Shown here: positions 1 through 11,550 of the stretch, piece by piece | How the letters are laid out: every line of letters begins with the position of its first letter | Numbering within the stretch: position 1 is the first letter of the stretch | Assembly (NCBI GenBank): GCA_015501075.1 | Contig: JADNYJ010000054.1 | Coordinates: forward strand, 62,001-126,000 | Direction: 5' to 3' | Origin: Gymnopilus junonius | Lineage: Eukaryota > Basidiomycota > Agaricomycetes > Agaricales > Galerinaceae | Length of the DNA: 64,000 nt | Position numbers and translations under genes: made by a program | Notes under the pieces: generated by a model | The model's input: only the letters and a program-made list of their open reading frames with translations | Told to the model about the DNA's origin: nothing | Database searches by the model: none

Positions 1-1
1 G

Positions 2-208
2 TATGTTCGTCTTGCAGCTCTATATCTCAGCAGTCCTGTGGCTACTGTGCAGAGCCTTTATGGCCACCAGGATCCCTTGAAAACATGGGAAACAGACAGC
101 ATGGAAAGATTCGGCCCAGAGACTGAAGCAGATCGTCTACGCATTGGGCCTACACCATTGTCGATCAATGGCCAACCTGGATCGGCTTTTGTGGTGACAA
201 AGGGTTAA
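2..208 (+). CDS. 3' end of an unrecognised protein gene (partial)
   Basis: An open frame enters from the left edge and stops with TAA at 206-208. The protein end reads ...AFVVTKG. The first 17 bases begin GTATGT and end TTGCAG, so bases 1-17 could be the tail of an intron and the exon could begin at 18. I recognise no domain. Only about 68 residues are visible, so no function is assigned. Confidence 0.35.
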   Translation, partial: YVRLAALYLSSPVATVQSLYGHQDPLKTWETDSMERFGPETEADRLRIGPTPLSINGQPGSAFVVTKG

Positions 209-391
209 AGCTTGAAATAAATTGTTTGTGAAGAGCGGGATTGAAGACGTGTGCATATTTTCCGATTTACTTTACGTTCAGGCATTTCGTGTCTTCTGAT
301 CTTGAATAATGCCAGCCCAGTGCCCTGTATTCAAATGTAGTTTACAATTCCTGTACGTTTTTCCAATTTCGGCTTCATGATGGAAGTTTGA

Positions 392-1043
392 TCACAATAT
401 ACTTAACTGAAACGAAAAATCCAAGCCCTTGATAGACTTCAAGTTCTGAAGGCGTTCAAGGTGATGGTTATTCAGTTCGTCCGGACTTGGTGATGGCTGA
501 TCAGAATTAGGACGCCAATCAAAATTTGCAGCTATGAAAGTAACCCTAAAGAGGCGAAGCTGAGGAAATCCATTCCGATGGACGCAAGAATCAAGACGCT
601 TGAAGTCACCATCTTCCAAGGGAAATTCGTTATAGTCATAGAGGACATTTAAAGCAAGGTGTTCCAAGACGTTGACACCTGATAGTTTGTCAATTTCGGA
701 GCAAAATCCAGCGAACGGATCTTGTACGTGGTCTCCAAGGATGGTGCTAATAGTAGATAGTTCCAGATCAGGGGAAACTACATATGACATATTTAAATGT
801 CTGGATATAATCTGCTATATGTGGAGAGGATTTGAGAGCGTCGCCCAAGCACAATAGTGGGAGAGTGCTTCGAATTTGAGAGAGATCTATCCTGTGAAAG
901 AGTGTCCTTTGGCAAAAAGGGAGGAAAGCACGGCAAGTAAGAGCCAAGGCTCGCAGAGTGCTTAGGTCGTCAGGGACTTCTAGAGTTGATGACATTTCCC
1001 GTACATACGATTCGAAATTTACAAAGAGCCAATCAATTCCCAA
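392..1043 (-). pseudogene. F-box-like protein fragment
   Basis: The N-terminal part has the F-box-family phrase LSTLRALALTCRAFLPFCQRTLF, split here as LSTLRALALTCRA and FLPFCQRTLF, then IDLSQ and a region like the 'PHIADYIQTF' stretch common in Agaricomycete F-box proteins. The second half (392-790) continues in another frame as a leucine-rich segment (LEHLALNVL, LPQLRLFRVTF-like text). The switch lies near 780 and no convincing intron joins the halves, so this is either a one-base frameshift or a decayed copy. At about 200 residues it is much shorter than usual F-box/LRR proteins (400-600). F-box proteins act as SCF ubiquitin-ligase substrate adaptors; the substrate here is unknown. Confidence 0.5.
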
Positions 1044-1097
1044 CCAGTGATGATCTTTTCCCCATTGATATAATCAGGTAGTACCGTACTGCTACTC

Positions 1098-1105
1098 TAT
1101 ATAAA
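1098..1105 (-). promoter_or_regulatory. TATA-like box upstream of the F-box fragment
   Basis: TATATAAA on the plus strand (TTTATATA on the minus strand) lies about 55 bases upstream of the minus-strand ATG at 1043. The spacing fits a fungal core promoter. Call by sequence match only. Confidence 0.3.
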
Positions 1106-1170
1106 GAGCAGGTTTGAATCAAGTAGCAAGCCGGCATAATTTGCTCTCTGCTCAGACACAATATACAGCT

Positions 1171-2429
1171 TTAAAGGCTCGGGGTAGCAGAAGGAGAAAC
1201 CAGGAGTTTCCACTTCGCATCCTTCCCTTCTCCTCCAACATGTTGAGCGAATCCTTCGCTTTCCAACTTCTTCAGGTGTAAATCAACGCCACGGGCAGCT
1301 GGAAGCCACAAACTCTCCGGGTACCCTTTATAGAGCGTCTCGACAATATCCCATGTAGTCCAAAGAGAGAATCCCTTCTCGGAGTTTGCCTCGTTCTCTG
1401 AGAGATTGGCAGTGGTAGGTGTTCGTAGAACTCCGATAACCTGCGCCTCTCTTTCAAGGCGATGCTCGATGTACGTTGACAGAAGTTCGCGTCCCTTGGC
1501 TACAACGGCGCCATGGGCGGGATAAAGGGAGGTGTAAGACAATTCAGGAGTCGCCTCCGCCCAGACGCAGATGGCGTTCCAAATTGCAACATGCGCTTCA
1601 GGCTTGTTAGGTAAGCTGCTAGATCCTCAAAGACGGCTGTGCCGTGGCCTAAGACAGTGTCGGCCGTGTAGAGGGTAGAGTCTGGGTAAACGTATAGAGC
1701 AATGGAGTCGACAGTATGGCCTGGAGTATATAAGACTCGGAGAACGGGAGAACCATTATGGTCCTGGATGACCTGAGAGTCGAACAGATCGTGAAAAATA
1801 TGACCTGTCAATGAAGGTGTATATGTGGCTTTCGACAGCTGTTCAGCTAATCTCGGAAGTTTATTCCACTCCGAGTTTGTGTGCCCACCGTCAACACCAT
1901 CATGTAGAGGGTACTTGTGTAAACGGGGCGGGGTATATGGTTTGCCTGCATTGCGTCCTTCCCATAAATCCTTAAGTAATTTGAGGACTGATGGAATGCC
2001 TCCGACGTGATCATGGTGCCAGTGCGAGATAATGATGTCGGAGACATCCACTTGATCGGGATTGGAAGGGCTCTCTAGAGCAGATTTAAGTATAGGTATG
2101 TAGGAGTCGAGGCCTTCCGCTGTGTCAATGAGAATGTATGGATTCTGAGATCCGATAATATATGTATTGGTCCCTGTTTGGGTCTTCTGAATACAAGGAA
2201 CTAAATGGTATGTGAGAGCAATACCTTGGAGAGTAAATTGACCAGGGTTCTGCGAGTTTGCAGCTGAGTCTCGACCTATAAGGTGTCATGTAAAACCAGA
2301 GTCATACCTGACCCAGCACCCGTACTACGCTTTCACTGAGCTATAGGGCTAATGTCAGAAGCAGATAAGATTGCAGGCGACTTTGAAACTCACCCTAGTG
2401 ATATCCTTCAATTGTTCACGATTCTCCAT
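1171..2429 (-). CDS. LACTB2-type metallo-beta-lactamase-fold endoribonuclease, frame broken once
   Basis: Four exons fit: 2394-2429, 2308-2340, 2225-2249 (25 nt) and 1171-2173. Joined, they give the hallmarks of the LACTB2/glyoxalase II-like family: VVRVLGQNPGQFTLQG, then NTYIIG, the metal-binding motif SHWHHDHVGG (HxHxDH), the downstream ligands in TPGHTVDS and TADTVLG, and a C-terminal YPAHGAVV plus a winged-helix-like tail. Human LACTB2 is a mitochondrial endoribonuclease; the role here is inferred. The spliced length is 1,097 nt, one short of a multiple of three. The break lies at the CCC run at 1560-1562: adding one base rejoins LQFGTPSASG to EATPELSYTSLYPAHG. Probably a sequencing error; otherwise a new pseudogene. 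Confidence 0.85.
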
Positions 2430-2857
2430 TGTCACAGCACCGTATCTGAGCTTCGTCAAACGGTGGGGTTGGAGAAAGGAACTTAAGGGTAATTACAAAG
2501 ACGCCATATCTGTATGTCGCAATTTCTTGTACGGTCCCGGCAGTAAGACTGAGCGAACCCCATGTGATTGGATTGGTATAAATGAATCAACGACATAACA
2601 GCGCTTCCCAGTAAATAGAACAGGTCGTAAAGACCGCAGTAAATGTTCAAAAGCTGGCATCTTCCATGGCCCTAACGTTGCAGATGCCTAGGACTTTCGA
2701 ATGGTTTAGCGGGAGCCTGGCGAGGGCTGGACGGCTGAGCTCGGCTTTTCCAGAAGCTGGTGCCAATTAACGCCAAACAGACTGGAGCTGTGTTCATTGT
2801 CGCCGACGGTGACTCGCACTTTCTCTGCGACGACCGACCACTCCTCTACCTTCAAAT
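2430..2857. promoter_or_regulatory. Divergent intergenic region between the LACTB2-type gene and cwc22
   Basis: About 430 bases separate two divergently transcribed start codons, so this must hold both promoters. I see no clear TATA box near either ATG. The open frame on the minus strand overlapping 2706-3134 is a shadow of cwc22 exon 2. Confidence 0.4.
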
Positions 2858-5800
2858 ATGAGTTCTCCGTCCACCTCAGAAGTTGTTGCTCAGAAAAGAA
2901 AGAGGTATTGTTTATATCAATGTCTGTCGAAGCCCATATGTTGATCAACAAATTCAACCACAGGTCACCGTCGCATTCTCCTGAACTCGACGGCGCACCA
3001 CCCTCAAGCCGTCGCAGATCGAAGTCGCCTTCTGATGGTTCAGGCTCGGACTCTGAGGGACCCGTACCTCCCAAGGACAGCAAACTCGAGGCTCGTGTAG
3101 CGGCCATGGAAATCGACAAAGCTGAAAAGTCCAACTCAGCCGTGCTTGCAGAAAAAGAGAAGCAAAAAGAATCTGCACAACGTGCTGAATTTGCTAAGCT
3201 GTTGAATACACGCTCCGGTGGTGTTTATATACCTCCTGCGCGTCTGCGTGCAATGCAGGAAGCTGCTGCTGGCGACAAAACCAGCACCGAATATCAACGT
3301 CTTTCTTGGGATGCGCTTCGCAAGTCTATTACGGGTATCGTCAACAGAGTCAACGTGGGGAATATCAAGATGATTGTCCCCGAGCTGTTCAGTGAGAACC
3401 TTATCCGAGGGCGTGGTTTGTTTGCGAGGAGCATCATGAAGGCCCAGGCTGCTAGTTTGCCTTTTACACCTGTCTTTGCTGCTCTCGTGTCAATTATCAA
3501 TACTAAGTTGCCCCAAGTTGGTGAACTTGTGTTGACAAGGCTCATCAGTCAGTTCAGGAGGGCTTTCAAACGAAACGACAAGGCATGTCTTATCCCTTAT
3601 CTTCTTAATTTTTCTGATATTTAAGTACATTCCAGATTGTCTGCCATTCCACAACGACCTTCATTGCACATCTAGTTAACCAGTCAGTGGCCCACGAAAT
3701 CATTGCCCTTCAAATTCTTGTTCTTCTGCTTGAGCGACCCACCGATGATTCCATCGAGATTGCTGTCGGGTTCACCCGCGAGGTCGGCGCATTTCTCGCA
3801 GAAAATTCTCCAAAAGCCAACGCCACTGTGTTCGAACGTTTCCGTGCTGTTTTGAACGAGGGCAGAATCAGCCAAAGGGTCCAATATATGATTGAAGTTC
3901 TTATGCAAGTCAGGAAAGACAAGTACAAGGACAATCCGATATTGCCTGAAGGTTTGGATTTGGTGGAGGAGGACGAGCAAATTACCCACCAGATTCAGTT
4001 GGAAGAAGAGTTGCAAGTTCAGGAAGGACTAAGTATGCGCTTTCTCTTATCACTTGACAACTAGCCATTTACGCCTTTTTACTAGACATCTTCAAGTTTG
4101 ATCCGAACTATATGGAGAATGAAGAAAAATACAAGGCTATCAGAACTGAAATTCTGGGAGATGAATCCGATGAAGAGTCAGGATCCGAGGAGTCTGACGC
4201 GGAGTCCAATGAGGATGAAGGTAATTCTAACACGTACTTCCAAAGTATTTCTCTTATCCAATTTCGTAGTCGTGGAAGAAAAAGAAGGCATCGAAGACAG
4301 GACGGAGACCAATTTAGTGAACTTGCGCCGCATCATCTACTTGACGATCATGAATGCTCTGAATTATGAGGAAGCTGTCCATAAACTGCTCAAAGTACAA
4401 CTCCAAGAAGGGCAAGAGGTTAGTGTCAGACACCTTTCTACTTCGATCCCATCTTCTGATCATTCTACAGATTGAGATGATCAACATGATCATCGAGTGT
4501 TGTTCTCAAGAACGTTCATACTCTACTTTTTATGGCCTGATTGGCGAGCGTTTCAGCAAGCTCAATAGAGTATGGACCGACTGCTTTGAGCAGGCCTTCA
4601 CCAATTATTACACCACCGTTCATCGGTATGAAACTAACCGATTGCGGAACATTGCCCGTTTCTTCGGTCACCTGCTGGCGAACGATGCTATTTCGTGGAT
4701 GGTCCTTGAATGTGTTAAGATTAATGAGGACGATACAACCAGTAGTAGTCGTATCTTCATCAAGATTATGATGCAGGAGATGATGGAGAGCATGGGCTTG
4801 AAAAACTTGGCGGATAGGTTCAAGGACCCAGAAGTCAAGCACGGCACAGCTGGGATGTTCCCGACCGACATCCCAAAAAATACTAGGTTTTCCATCAACT
4901 ACTTCACTAGTATCGGTTTGGGTGTTTTGACAGAGGAAATGAGAGAGTATTTGAAGGTTAGTGCTTAGTCCTAGCCCGTGCTCACGGAGCTCCTTGATGT
5001 TGATATGTTTTCTCTATAGAATGCGCCAAAGTTGATTATGGAGCAACGTCGTGCCATGCTGGAAGCAGAGTCGTCTTCCTCGTCAGATTCAGATTCGGAC
5101 TCGGACTCTGATACATCTTCAGACTCTGACTCGGGTTCTTCTGACGCTTCCTCATCGTCTGACGAAGGTTCCTCGGTGGACTCGCGCAGACGCGGTAAAC
5201 GTAGAGACTCTTTGCGCTCCCGTTCCCGTTCCCGTACACCACCTCGTCGTAGGGGAGGAAGAGACGAGTCAAGGTCTCGTTCTCCACCACGCCGCAGGTC
5301 AGATAGATCACCTCCACCCCCACCTCGTCGTGCCCCAAGGCACGATGATTCACGATCCAGATCTCCGCTGCCTCCGCCCCGTCGACGACTTGACGAGGAT
5401 GAGGGCTCAAGGTCGCCGCCTCCCCCACCAAGGGATCGCGACCGGGAGCGCCAGAGAGAAAGAGAAAGGTCGCCTGTCCTTCCCCGCAACTATGGTGGCG
5501 ACAGAGATGGCAGAACCAAAGATAAAGATATGGATATGCGAGAAGATTACCCTTCCCGCCGTGGACATTCGCCACCTCTAGCCCGTGACGGTGGCTATGG
5601 CAAAGGGCCTGACCGCGAACGCCGTGATCGTGATCGACGACCTGCTCGCCCACCTTCTCCTGCTGGTAGAGGTGGTCGGGAAAGATCACGTTCACCGCCT
5701 CCGCATATGAGTTCCAGAAGAGATGACAGAGACGATGGAAGAGACGGAAGAGGGAACAATAGGGAAAGAGACAGACCGAGGTCTCCTCCCAGGCGTGAAC

Positions 5801-5871
5801 GCAACAAGGACGGCGGAAGAGAGAGGAAGGATTCTAGGGAAAGAGATACTGGCTATTCGCGCAGACGTTAA
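2858..5871 (+). CDS. cwc22: Pre-mRNA-splicing factor Cwc22
   Basis: Spliceosome component that recruits the EJC helicase eIF4A3. Exons 2858-2904, 2964-3582, 3636-4032, 4086-4220, 4270-4418, 4471-4956 and 5020-5871 join in frame to 894 residues. After an acidic/RS-like N-terminus comes [11 protein letters not shown] and the MIF4G domain ([18 protein letters not shown] ... [18 protein letters not shown] ... [19 protein letters not shown]). An acidic linker follows, then the MA3 domain ([22 protein letters not shown] ... [14 protein letters not shown] ... [18 protein letters not shown]). The tail is a long RS/RD/PPR-rich stretch, longer than in yeasts. The second intron (3583-3635) begins GC rather than GT. 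The start gives [15 protein letters not shown]. Identification is firm. Confidence 0.96.
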
Positions 5872-6383
5872 CGATGGTTATGGAAAAAAAGTGACATGTG
5901 CCCTTTCGCGATATTTGTTGCCCTTTTATGTACTTCCTTTGTATGTGGTTAACTTACCAATCTTATATCTGAAACTACAATGCTCTTTTCAGTGGAATCA
6001 TTTGGATCACGAATATGTACTGACAAAGCTTCTAAAAGACCTATGCAAGTAGATTGTGGTCAAATACTGATTTGCGATACATAAGTAAATGTCTAGATTT
6101 CCTTGTCATGTGTAAGAGATAAGTCGATGCGAACCAATTTCCTCGGACTGATTCTGCAAATCTTGGACGGGTCGCAGTCGATGAAGTGAAGAATTTTCAG
6201 AGCTTAAGGAAGTATGTACGCATGACTTGATCATGAAAATAGTGGACAAAGGTTGATACAGTGCTTTTCTCTAATACTGGGAACCGGAAAAAAAATTTCG
6301 GTCGAGTTAAGTACCAAAAGTACTCATATAATCATGACTTGAAAATCTATGAAGTAAGTATCATTAGGAGCTTAGCGACATCC
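5872..6383. other. Intergenic region after cwc22
   Basis: AT-rich sequence between the cwc22 stop and the DUF3638 relic, which is transcribed toward it. It should hold the cwc22 3' UTR and poly(A) site. I see no conserved coding region here. Confidence 0.4.
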
Positions 6384-7790
6384 CTACCAGGGCAACTGGA
6401 TTACGATCAAACAGACATAGATCGCCCATCTCCCCCACCCTTCCCCTCTCCGGAACGAAGCGATCACTCTCTCCTTCTTGGCCTCATTTGGAGATATACC
6501 AAGGAGGAAGCATAAACGGATATAGGTGTCGTACTCATCGAAGTATAGCTGCCCTGCCCGATGTTGAGTTGGCAGCGCATAGTAATCACTGAGGACTCCC
6601 ATCTCTGTTCCAAGTTTTGTTGTCCTCAGAAAGTCACGGCTGCACAAAAGTTGCTTTGACCAAGGATCTTTGAGGCTAAGTGTCTCAGTTTTTGAATGAA
6701 GGGGCTTCAAAAGTGGCAAAAAGCAGGGTGAACTAAAGGGCTTTATCCCATCCTTGATAAATTTCCTGACGTCTGTGTCCAGACGGTGAGAGGCAGGCTC
6801 TACTTTAGGAGGCCTCTCTAGCTGAAGCTCCTGCTCGACTTCATGACTAACCTCCCTTTCCTGCTCCTCCTCCATATCAGCATCGCGAATTGTCTTAATT
6901 CCAATCAACTTGAGCCACTCGTGCATGGCTGGAATCTCGTCAACGGCCACATGGTATGGCGAAGTTTTGCTTGTAACACCGTACATTTCCCCAAGGTTCG
7001 CCTAGCGGGTTGGAGCCAAGCACTTCTTAAAAGTTCAAATCCTTCATTTCCTTCCTTTCAGAGTTCATCTCCTTTTCGCCTATTGTGATAATCAACGCCC
7101 TGTTGTACCCAAAGGGGGATATGGTGTTTAATGTCGGTGCGTGTCTGGGCCATCACCCAGTTGAGGACATCAACAACCTTCACCGGGCGTGAAGCTCTGA
7201 TATTCTCGGATTCTCGAATATGCCTGTCGATCTCAGGAGGGGCGCAGAAAACAATTGATTGGCCATGAGCAAGCTTCCGCGTCCGCATACAGCCTGTAAG
7301 TAAAGAAAACGTAGGATCAGGGATATAAAACCTGAAGCGTGTGATTGAGTTTGTATATACCTTCAACCTTGAACCAACCTATTCTTCGTGACTTCTGGCT
7401 CCAAGGCTACCGCTGCTCGGAAATCACGAGGGAGTTTGAGATCAGTTCCCCTTGTGTAGGTATCATCAAGGTATTGACGGAGTCGTGGAGAGAAAGGGTA
7501 TGAGTAGAATGGCTCGACCACATCATCTTGAGAAAGGATTGACAACCTGTCTTCGTCGTCAATAAATACCCCTGCTCCGACATCCTTTCTCAGTGATAAC
7601 CAATGCTTCACCAAATCCTGGATTGTCATTTCGAGCATCTATCATGGAATGTCAATGTAGCAGACAGTTCTCAACAAAATGCAGCTTACCTGAGCACCAA
7701 CATCAAGCAAAACCCTGACTTCCTGCACCAAAAGCTCCAAAAATTCTGTTGCCAAACGTAGTTGACACACTCGCCATAACCACGGACATC
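6384..7790 (-). pseudogene. C-terminal remnant of a DUF3638/DUF3645 giant protein gene
   Basis: Read 5' to 3' on the minus strand, the pieces are VSTTFGNRILELLVQEVRV and LLDVGAQMLEM, then LSILSQDDVVEPFYSYPFSP, RGTDLKLPRDFRAAVALEP, then CMRTRKLAHGQSIVFCAPPE, WVQQGVDYHNRR, and AGQLYFDEYDTYIRLC. They follow the order of the C-terminal region of the large (about 3,000-residue) fungal DUF3638/DUF3645 proteins. Two introns with good borders remain (near 7640-7690 and 7300-7363). Everything upstream is missing. An in-frame TGA stands at 7058-7060, and the frame shifts again at the CCCC run near 6989-6992, just before EMYGVTSK. It is a 5'-truncated pseudogene. The parent family's function is unknown to me. 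Confidence 0.75.
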
Positions 7791-8852
7791 GCGTTGAGGT
7801 TGAATCGAGCTGTGAACGATTAGTCTCGATTCTCTAGTCTTGCCATGTCCAAGTTAGACCTAGGGAGATTCGGCATTAAGTACGGCAGAAGAACATGACG
7901 GCAGAATCACTACCTGCACACCGCGGTCTAACCGCATTGGTAATTTCCTGCGCCGATGACCATCTGGATGAAAAGATACATTGAAAGGCGGGGATCTATG
8001 GTGGTGGAAGATTGCCAGTAGTCACTGTTCGTGTCGTTACATACCTCTCTCCGCCAGTCACACGCATGTCCTACTGTATTTTTTGCTCAGGAAAAAAAGC
8101 GATGACAGAGTTCTGCAAGTCCTTAGCTTCATAGCACTACAATCTTGGTCCAATGCCAAGTTGTCTTCACAGGGGTCAAGTTCTGGAGAGTCAAGTGTTA
8201 ACCGTTACTCCTAGATTGCCATGCCCAGTGACTAGATCCATCTTTTATCCTGCATTTCAAGTTGCTGGTTTTTATATTGCCTATCTCTATGCTCATCTCC
8301 CTCTCATCATCACGGGCCTCAGGTAAGTAGCCTTTTCTGCAAAAGATTTGCTTGTCAGAATATTCTAACCTTATGCAGATGAGAGGATATGGATTGTCTA
8401 GTGACGGCAGGACTGATTCCTGCCTCAAGCTCTCACTTTCGGCCATCATGCAATGGGTTGTAAATCTTTATACTTCAACAACCCCAGTCCGCCAGAATCT
8501 ATGGAAAGCTGTCTATATTTAATTCCCTCGAACCCTGCTTCGTTCACCAAGTATCCCGAAACAATGTCAAACCAACAGCTCCAATGACTACGATCAGAGA
8601 AACCTACCAGCCATCATCGCATTCCATTGAATTCAAAGACAAGGTTCAAAAATAAAATAAAATTGCCCGCGCAGCCCGCATAACTGTTTCCTTGTTTGCC
8701 TACAGCATAGACTCGGCACGCCGCAGCGGCGTGTTCAAGCCGTTTGTAACCTCGCAGCAGTCATGAATTATGATTCTAGTTGTATTATTCCGCCTTTATA
8801 TCTTACTTTGTGTCTTGACTTAGCTCAGGCAAGCCCATGATTGAACAGTACC
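7791..8852. other. Intergenic region
   Basis: About 1 kb with only short open frames and no recognisable protein. It includes the upstream region of the HtrL/YibB-like gene. I see no repeat or RNA gene. Confidence 0.4.
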
Positions 8853-10270
8853 ATGCCTACTCAAGCGCTTCGAAGTTCACGAGCTTTCTTGGTCTTGATC
8901 AGACCCCGGTCGGCTTTCTCGTGGATCTTGCGCTTGGGTGTCATATCACTGGCATCTGCCTTCTTTTTCATATGGTACTCACCTCCAAATGTCCCCACTC
9001 TATCCGAATATTTAAGATTGAAACCCTCAAAACACGCGGCCGGCGACCTGGGCAGCATTCTTACTAGTAGTCATGAAGCTGAGGACGTCATCCTTCCTTC
9101 CAGGCCATCTTCTCCTCTCGACCCACCACGTAATGCGTCCCGCATCCTCCTCGTCTCTGCACTGTTCCCCCTCGCCAAGTCGAAGCACTCTGTGGAAGAG
9201 TATAAATACTGGCTCACCAATTTCCTCAAACCCATCACAACGCACATTTACTTCTACACCACCCCCGTTTTCGCTCCTGTGATCCAAAATGCTCGAGGGA
9301 CAGATCTTCCAATTACTATCGATACCACCTACGCCTCACCATTTGATATTCCTCCTCTTAGAGGCTTGGAGGAGACGTACACTGAGATGCATGACCTCGA
9401 CAGAGAAAAGCTCATGCACTCCCCAGACCTCTACGCCATATGGAACGCAAAACCTTTCTTCCTGGATGCAGCTGTAAAGGCGCTTGAGGCGGAGGGTGAC
9501 GTTTACGAATACGCGTTTTGGAACGATGCTGGTAGTTTCCGCCGTGAGCATACTTATACCCTATGGCCGGACCCTTTGACGGTGGATAGGATATGGAAGA
9601 CTGCTACTTTAGATAATGGTAAAAAAGAGGACGAATTCCTGTTTTTCCCGATTGCTGCTCTTCCTCCAGGCAACGTGAGGAATTGGAAGGAGGATATGGG
9701 ACCTGTGGATTATGATATCAGTGAAGGTTCGTTCGAAAATCCTGTCATTCAAATAGCAGAAGGACTCGCAATTCGCGATGTCCTACAACTAGCTGTCCCA
9801 ATGTAGGCTCGTTCTTCGGAGGCTCCCCGAAAATAATTTCATGGTGGTCACAAACTTACTACGCTTACCACAACTATTTCCTTTCGCGCTCCCTCTTCGT
9901 AGGAAAAGACCAGACCTTAATCAACGCCCTGTTCCTCCTCTTCCCCTCCCGGATCCTTACCGTATTCCACCCCGATCCCCGCGCACCTCAATTTCCTAAC
10001 CATATACCCTTCTTCGATGAAGGATATCTAGGCGCGTGTGGTTCCGAGTGGTTTTATTATCAGTATTGGTTATCGGGCTATGAAGAAAGAAAGAAGATGG
10101 CGGAGGTGTGGATGAAGGAGAGTAAATGGGCTGGATGGGAATGGTGGAGGAAAAGACAAGAATGTCAGTTGGCTAACGGGGAGAATTGGGAGAATTTAGT
10201 GGGGAGAGCGTTTGGGAAGGAGTGGAGTCCGCCCGAGAGAAAGTTAGTTGTTGATGCCAGTCCGCATTGA
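8853..10270 (+). CDS. HtrL/YibB-like type II membrane protein
   Basis: Two exons, 8853-9726 and 9807-10270, encode 445 residues with an intact frame. The start was set at the ATG at 8853 (MPTQALRSS), because the longer frame begins with TTG. A single membrane anchor (WILRLGVISLASAFFFIWY) near residues 25-45 suggests a Golgi/ER type II topology. The lumenal part has LLVSALFPLAKSKHS, a WNDAGSFRREH segment with the acidic residues typical of glycosyltransferase-like folds, then YYAYHNYFLSRSLFVGKDQT and LINALFLLFPSRI. The last parts resemble the HtrL/YibB family, whose members are predicted glycosyltransferase-like proteins. Substrate unknown. The intron begins GTTCGT and ends ATGTAG. Confidence 0.75.
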
Positions 10271-10386
10271 GGCTAAACTTGCGGTGGCAAGCCGATGAGC
10301 GATGATACTATTAAATTGTATTATATGCAATAAGCTGGATTGTAAAAAATTTAATACCAAGTAGGATCCGAGGATTCCTCAAGTTT

Positions 10387-11160
10387 ATGATTTATCCTAA
10401 AAATCAATTGTTGCGCATTTCGGGGCGACAGCGTGTGATTCTGGATCGCAGATACTTTCTACTGCGAACAGGTCCACCATTTACAATGACTTCGGCAGCG
10501 ACATGCGACCCCTACTCGGAGGTTAGCCCAATCCAGTCATATCACTGCGAAAAACAACAACTGCATCAACAACACCGTCCATTCCTTGGCCTCCCTGGTC
10601 CCATTTGGAACTTAACCACAATGTGTACACTTTACTCTTTTTCTCGTTTGCGAGGACACTCCCGGGATTGCTCGCCAGACTTCCAAATTTGCAGCACTTA
10701 AGGATCCTTTCGTTATCGAAGGATGAAGAACGTGTAAATGGGCACTTATTCTACGACTTGCCATTGGATAGACTATCATACATTACATCTGACTCTCGGC
10801 TGTTCTCATTGGGCATTGGATTCGAAACATAGTTATAATGACAGAAATTGTGGAACAATTTTGCCGCGCAAGAAATTGAGATGTCTAGAGACTCGCAAGT
10901 CAGCCGAAGTCTGAATAGGATTCTATGGAAGAACATACCTCTTCCCTTGCCCTTTGGATCAAAAATATTAAAGGAAATACGTCTTCTTCGAAATATTAGG
11001 ATGAACAGGCTTGAACGCGCCCTTCCAAGCTTCAAGGTTCAGTTTCCTGCCTGAGGAGCCGAAGCGATGCCATTCCAAATTTGCAGGACTTAAGGATCCT
11101 TTCCCTGTTGAATAAGAAAGAACGTGCACGTGTAGAGGGCAAGTTAGGAAGGATGTGGTT
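10387..11160 (+). pseudogene. F-box/LRR-like pieces, duplicated and interrupted
   Basis: Around 10,650 the plus strand reads LLARLPNLQHLRILSL followed by SKDEERVNG. Around 11,075-11,120 almost the same sequence recurs (PNLQDLRILSLLN then KKERA). Both look like the leucine-rich region of the local F-box family. No open frame longer than about 100 residues remains. The minus-strand end of an Argonaute gene (10,968-11,061) sits between the two copies. This is a scrapyard of gene fragments, not a functional gene. Confidence 0.45.
10968..11061 (-). pseudogene. Argonaute C-terminal fragment
   Basis: About 30 residues ending in TAA read SSGRKLNLEAWKGAF followed by KPVHPNISKKTYFL. This is the typical last exon of fungal Argonaute proteins. 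It matches the ends of the two other Argonaute loci here (AWTQVFRPVHENLRSSMYFL at 13.6 kb and AWRDAFKPAYPKISKKMYFI at 59.7 kb) and is closest to the latter. Nothing upstream on the minus strand continues the PIWI domain, so it is an isolated scrap. Confidence 0.75.
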
Positions 11161-11550
11161 TTGATGTTGGCAGCTGCGTGTGTTTTGCTGCGCACTGTCT
11201 TCAATTTAATTCTGTCAAGTATTGCTACGTTTGAAAGAACATTCAATATGTCATTTCGTGATAGATAATGGCGATTCAATGCAATACAGTGATGAGACTA
11301 GAAGCCCACACTGACCATTGCTGACATCGGAGGACAATCGGAGGCGATAGTGAGTGGATCTATTTTTAGCCGACGCGTTAGAGACGCGGGAACGATAGCC
11401 GAAAACGGACAGCTTTATGAACAACCCTTCTATTGCCTCGGCCAGGCGGAATCGTAACTTTTCCCTTCTCCTATCCCTACGGGTTTTTGAAATCTTTAGC
11501 TCCTGGCGCGCACAATCCTTTTGGATACCCTGAATACCCAATAGAACGCT

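Noticed and set aside
1..17. A complete 17-nt intron at the window start
   Set aside because: Too short for any spliceosomal intron; only its 3' part may belong to an intron cut by the window edge.
4971..5695. Long minus-strand frames opposite the cwc22 RS tail
   Set aside because: Low-complexity shadow of the RS-rich coding exon; no splice or start context.
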